64,000 bases of DNA, from the NCBI RefSeq assembly GCF_900103695.1, contig NZ_FNHF01000001.1, positions 1,274,961 to 1,338,960 of the forward strand. Direction: 5' to 3'. A program made the position numbers and the translations under genes. The stretch comes from Sediminibacillus halophilus (GTDB lineage Bacteria; Bacillota; Bacilli; Bacillales; Amphibacillaceae). Positions 63,800 through 64,000 of this stretch are shown one piece after another. The stretch's first letter is position 1. Every line of letters starts with the position of its first letter. Below the pieces are notes generated by a model that had not been told where the DNA came from, made no database searches, and saw only the letters and a list, made by a program, of their open reading frames with translations.

Positions 63800-64000
63800 T
63801 TGGAAGTACAAAGACTTGGACGTGAATATGCTGCTGAATACTGGGAGTTGAGACTGGAGGCTTTGCGGGAGAACCCAGAAGCATTCCTCACTACATATCA
63901 AGCCGCGCTAACAAAAGAGAGTCCGGTTGACTCGACAGCCAAAAGACTCGAGGCTGTTTCTAATTATACATATGGTGCATACATGAACAGACAACTCGTC
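63800..64000 (+). CDS. GNAT N-acetyltransferase, 3' end cut by window edge
   Basis: 67 residues are visible, starting at TTG 63800 after AGGAGGAA. EYAAEYWELRLEALRENPEAFLTTYQAAL is the N-terminal helix pattern of small-molecule acetyltransferases. The CoA-binding part lies beyond the window. Substrate unknown. Confidence 0.8.
   Translation, partial: MEVQRLGREYAAEYWELRLEALRENPEAFLTTYQAALTKESPVDSTAKRLEAVSNYTYGAYMNRQLV

Overview
The window is chromosomal DNA from a spore-forming, low-to-mid GC Gram-positive bacterium of the Bacillaceae, probably from the halotolerant Oceanobacillus/Virgibacillus/Sediminibacillus side of the family. The reasons are strong AGGAGG-type ribosome binding sites, TTG and GTG starts, two alpha/beta-type small acid-soluble spore protein genes, YhaL and YheD spore genes, and gene order that follows the B. 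subtilis yhf-hem-ecs-yha-yhe segment. The species cannot be fixed from this sequence alone. No rRNA, tRNA, prophage, transposase gene or CRISPR array was seen.

Layout. 1-3.1 kb: start of a FadR-type controlled fatty acyl-CoA ligase, lipoate ligase lplJ, yhfI and the 42-residue zinc protein yhfH. 3.3-9.2 kb: the late haem genes hemE-hemH-hemY and the bifunctional penicillin-binding protein pbpF, with the haem monooxygenase hmoB divergent. 10.3-14.8 kb: a thiol-disulfide pair (thioredoxin-like protein plus bdbC), the cell-envelope stress system liaF-liaS-liaR and a PAP2 phosphatase. 14.9-20.9 kb: a ferritin-like protein behind a SigB-like promoter, the amidohydrolase yhaA, ecsABC, hit and yhaH. 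21-25 kb: a complete glycine betaine ABC transporter (opuAA-AB-AC) with a divergent GbsR-type regulator, sitting where B. subtilis carries hpr/scoC. 25-39 kb: yhaI, small membrane and spore proteins, prsA, yhaL, an MFS exporter, a long YhaM-like HD protein, a second GbsR-type regulator, the nuclease pair yhaN/yhaO and the ABC exporter natAB (yhaQP). 39-47 kb: yhzD, yheA, yheB, yheD, a PucR-type regulator, the sugar-import ATPase msmX, two SASP genes and a YihY membrane protein. 48-64 kb: fumC, a PLC-like protein, two MFS exporters, a VanY-type carboxypeptidase, wrbA, mneS behind an MntR box, azlCD, a T-box controlled NhaC-family antiporter, a cobalamin/metal-binding protein, map and the start of a GNAT gene.

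The genes cover housekeeping (haem, fumarase, MetAP), envelope stress and secretion (Lia, Ecs, PrsA, PBP, Bdb), osmotic and metal homeostasis (OpuA, MneS, NhaC) and sporulation.

The most unusual signal is a dispersed palindrome family. About ten copies of a hairpin with arms near AAAAACCGAACGA / TCGTTCGGTTTTT all lie 3' of genes, where they look like terminators. Several form one end of 300-390 bp non-coding elements bounded by inverted GGGACAAAAGCAT-like ends, so they look like a MITE-type family whose termini double as transcription terminators. Paired substitutions in the arms suggest that the hairpin itself is maintained.
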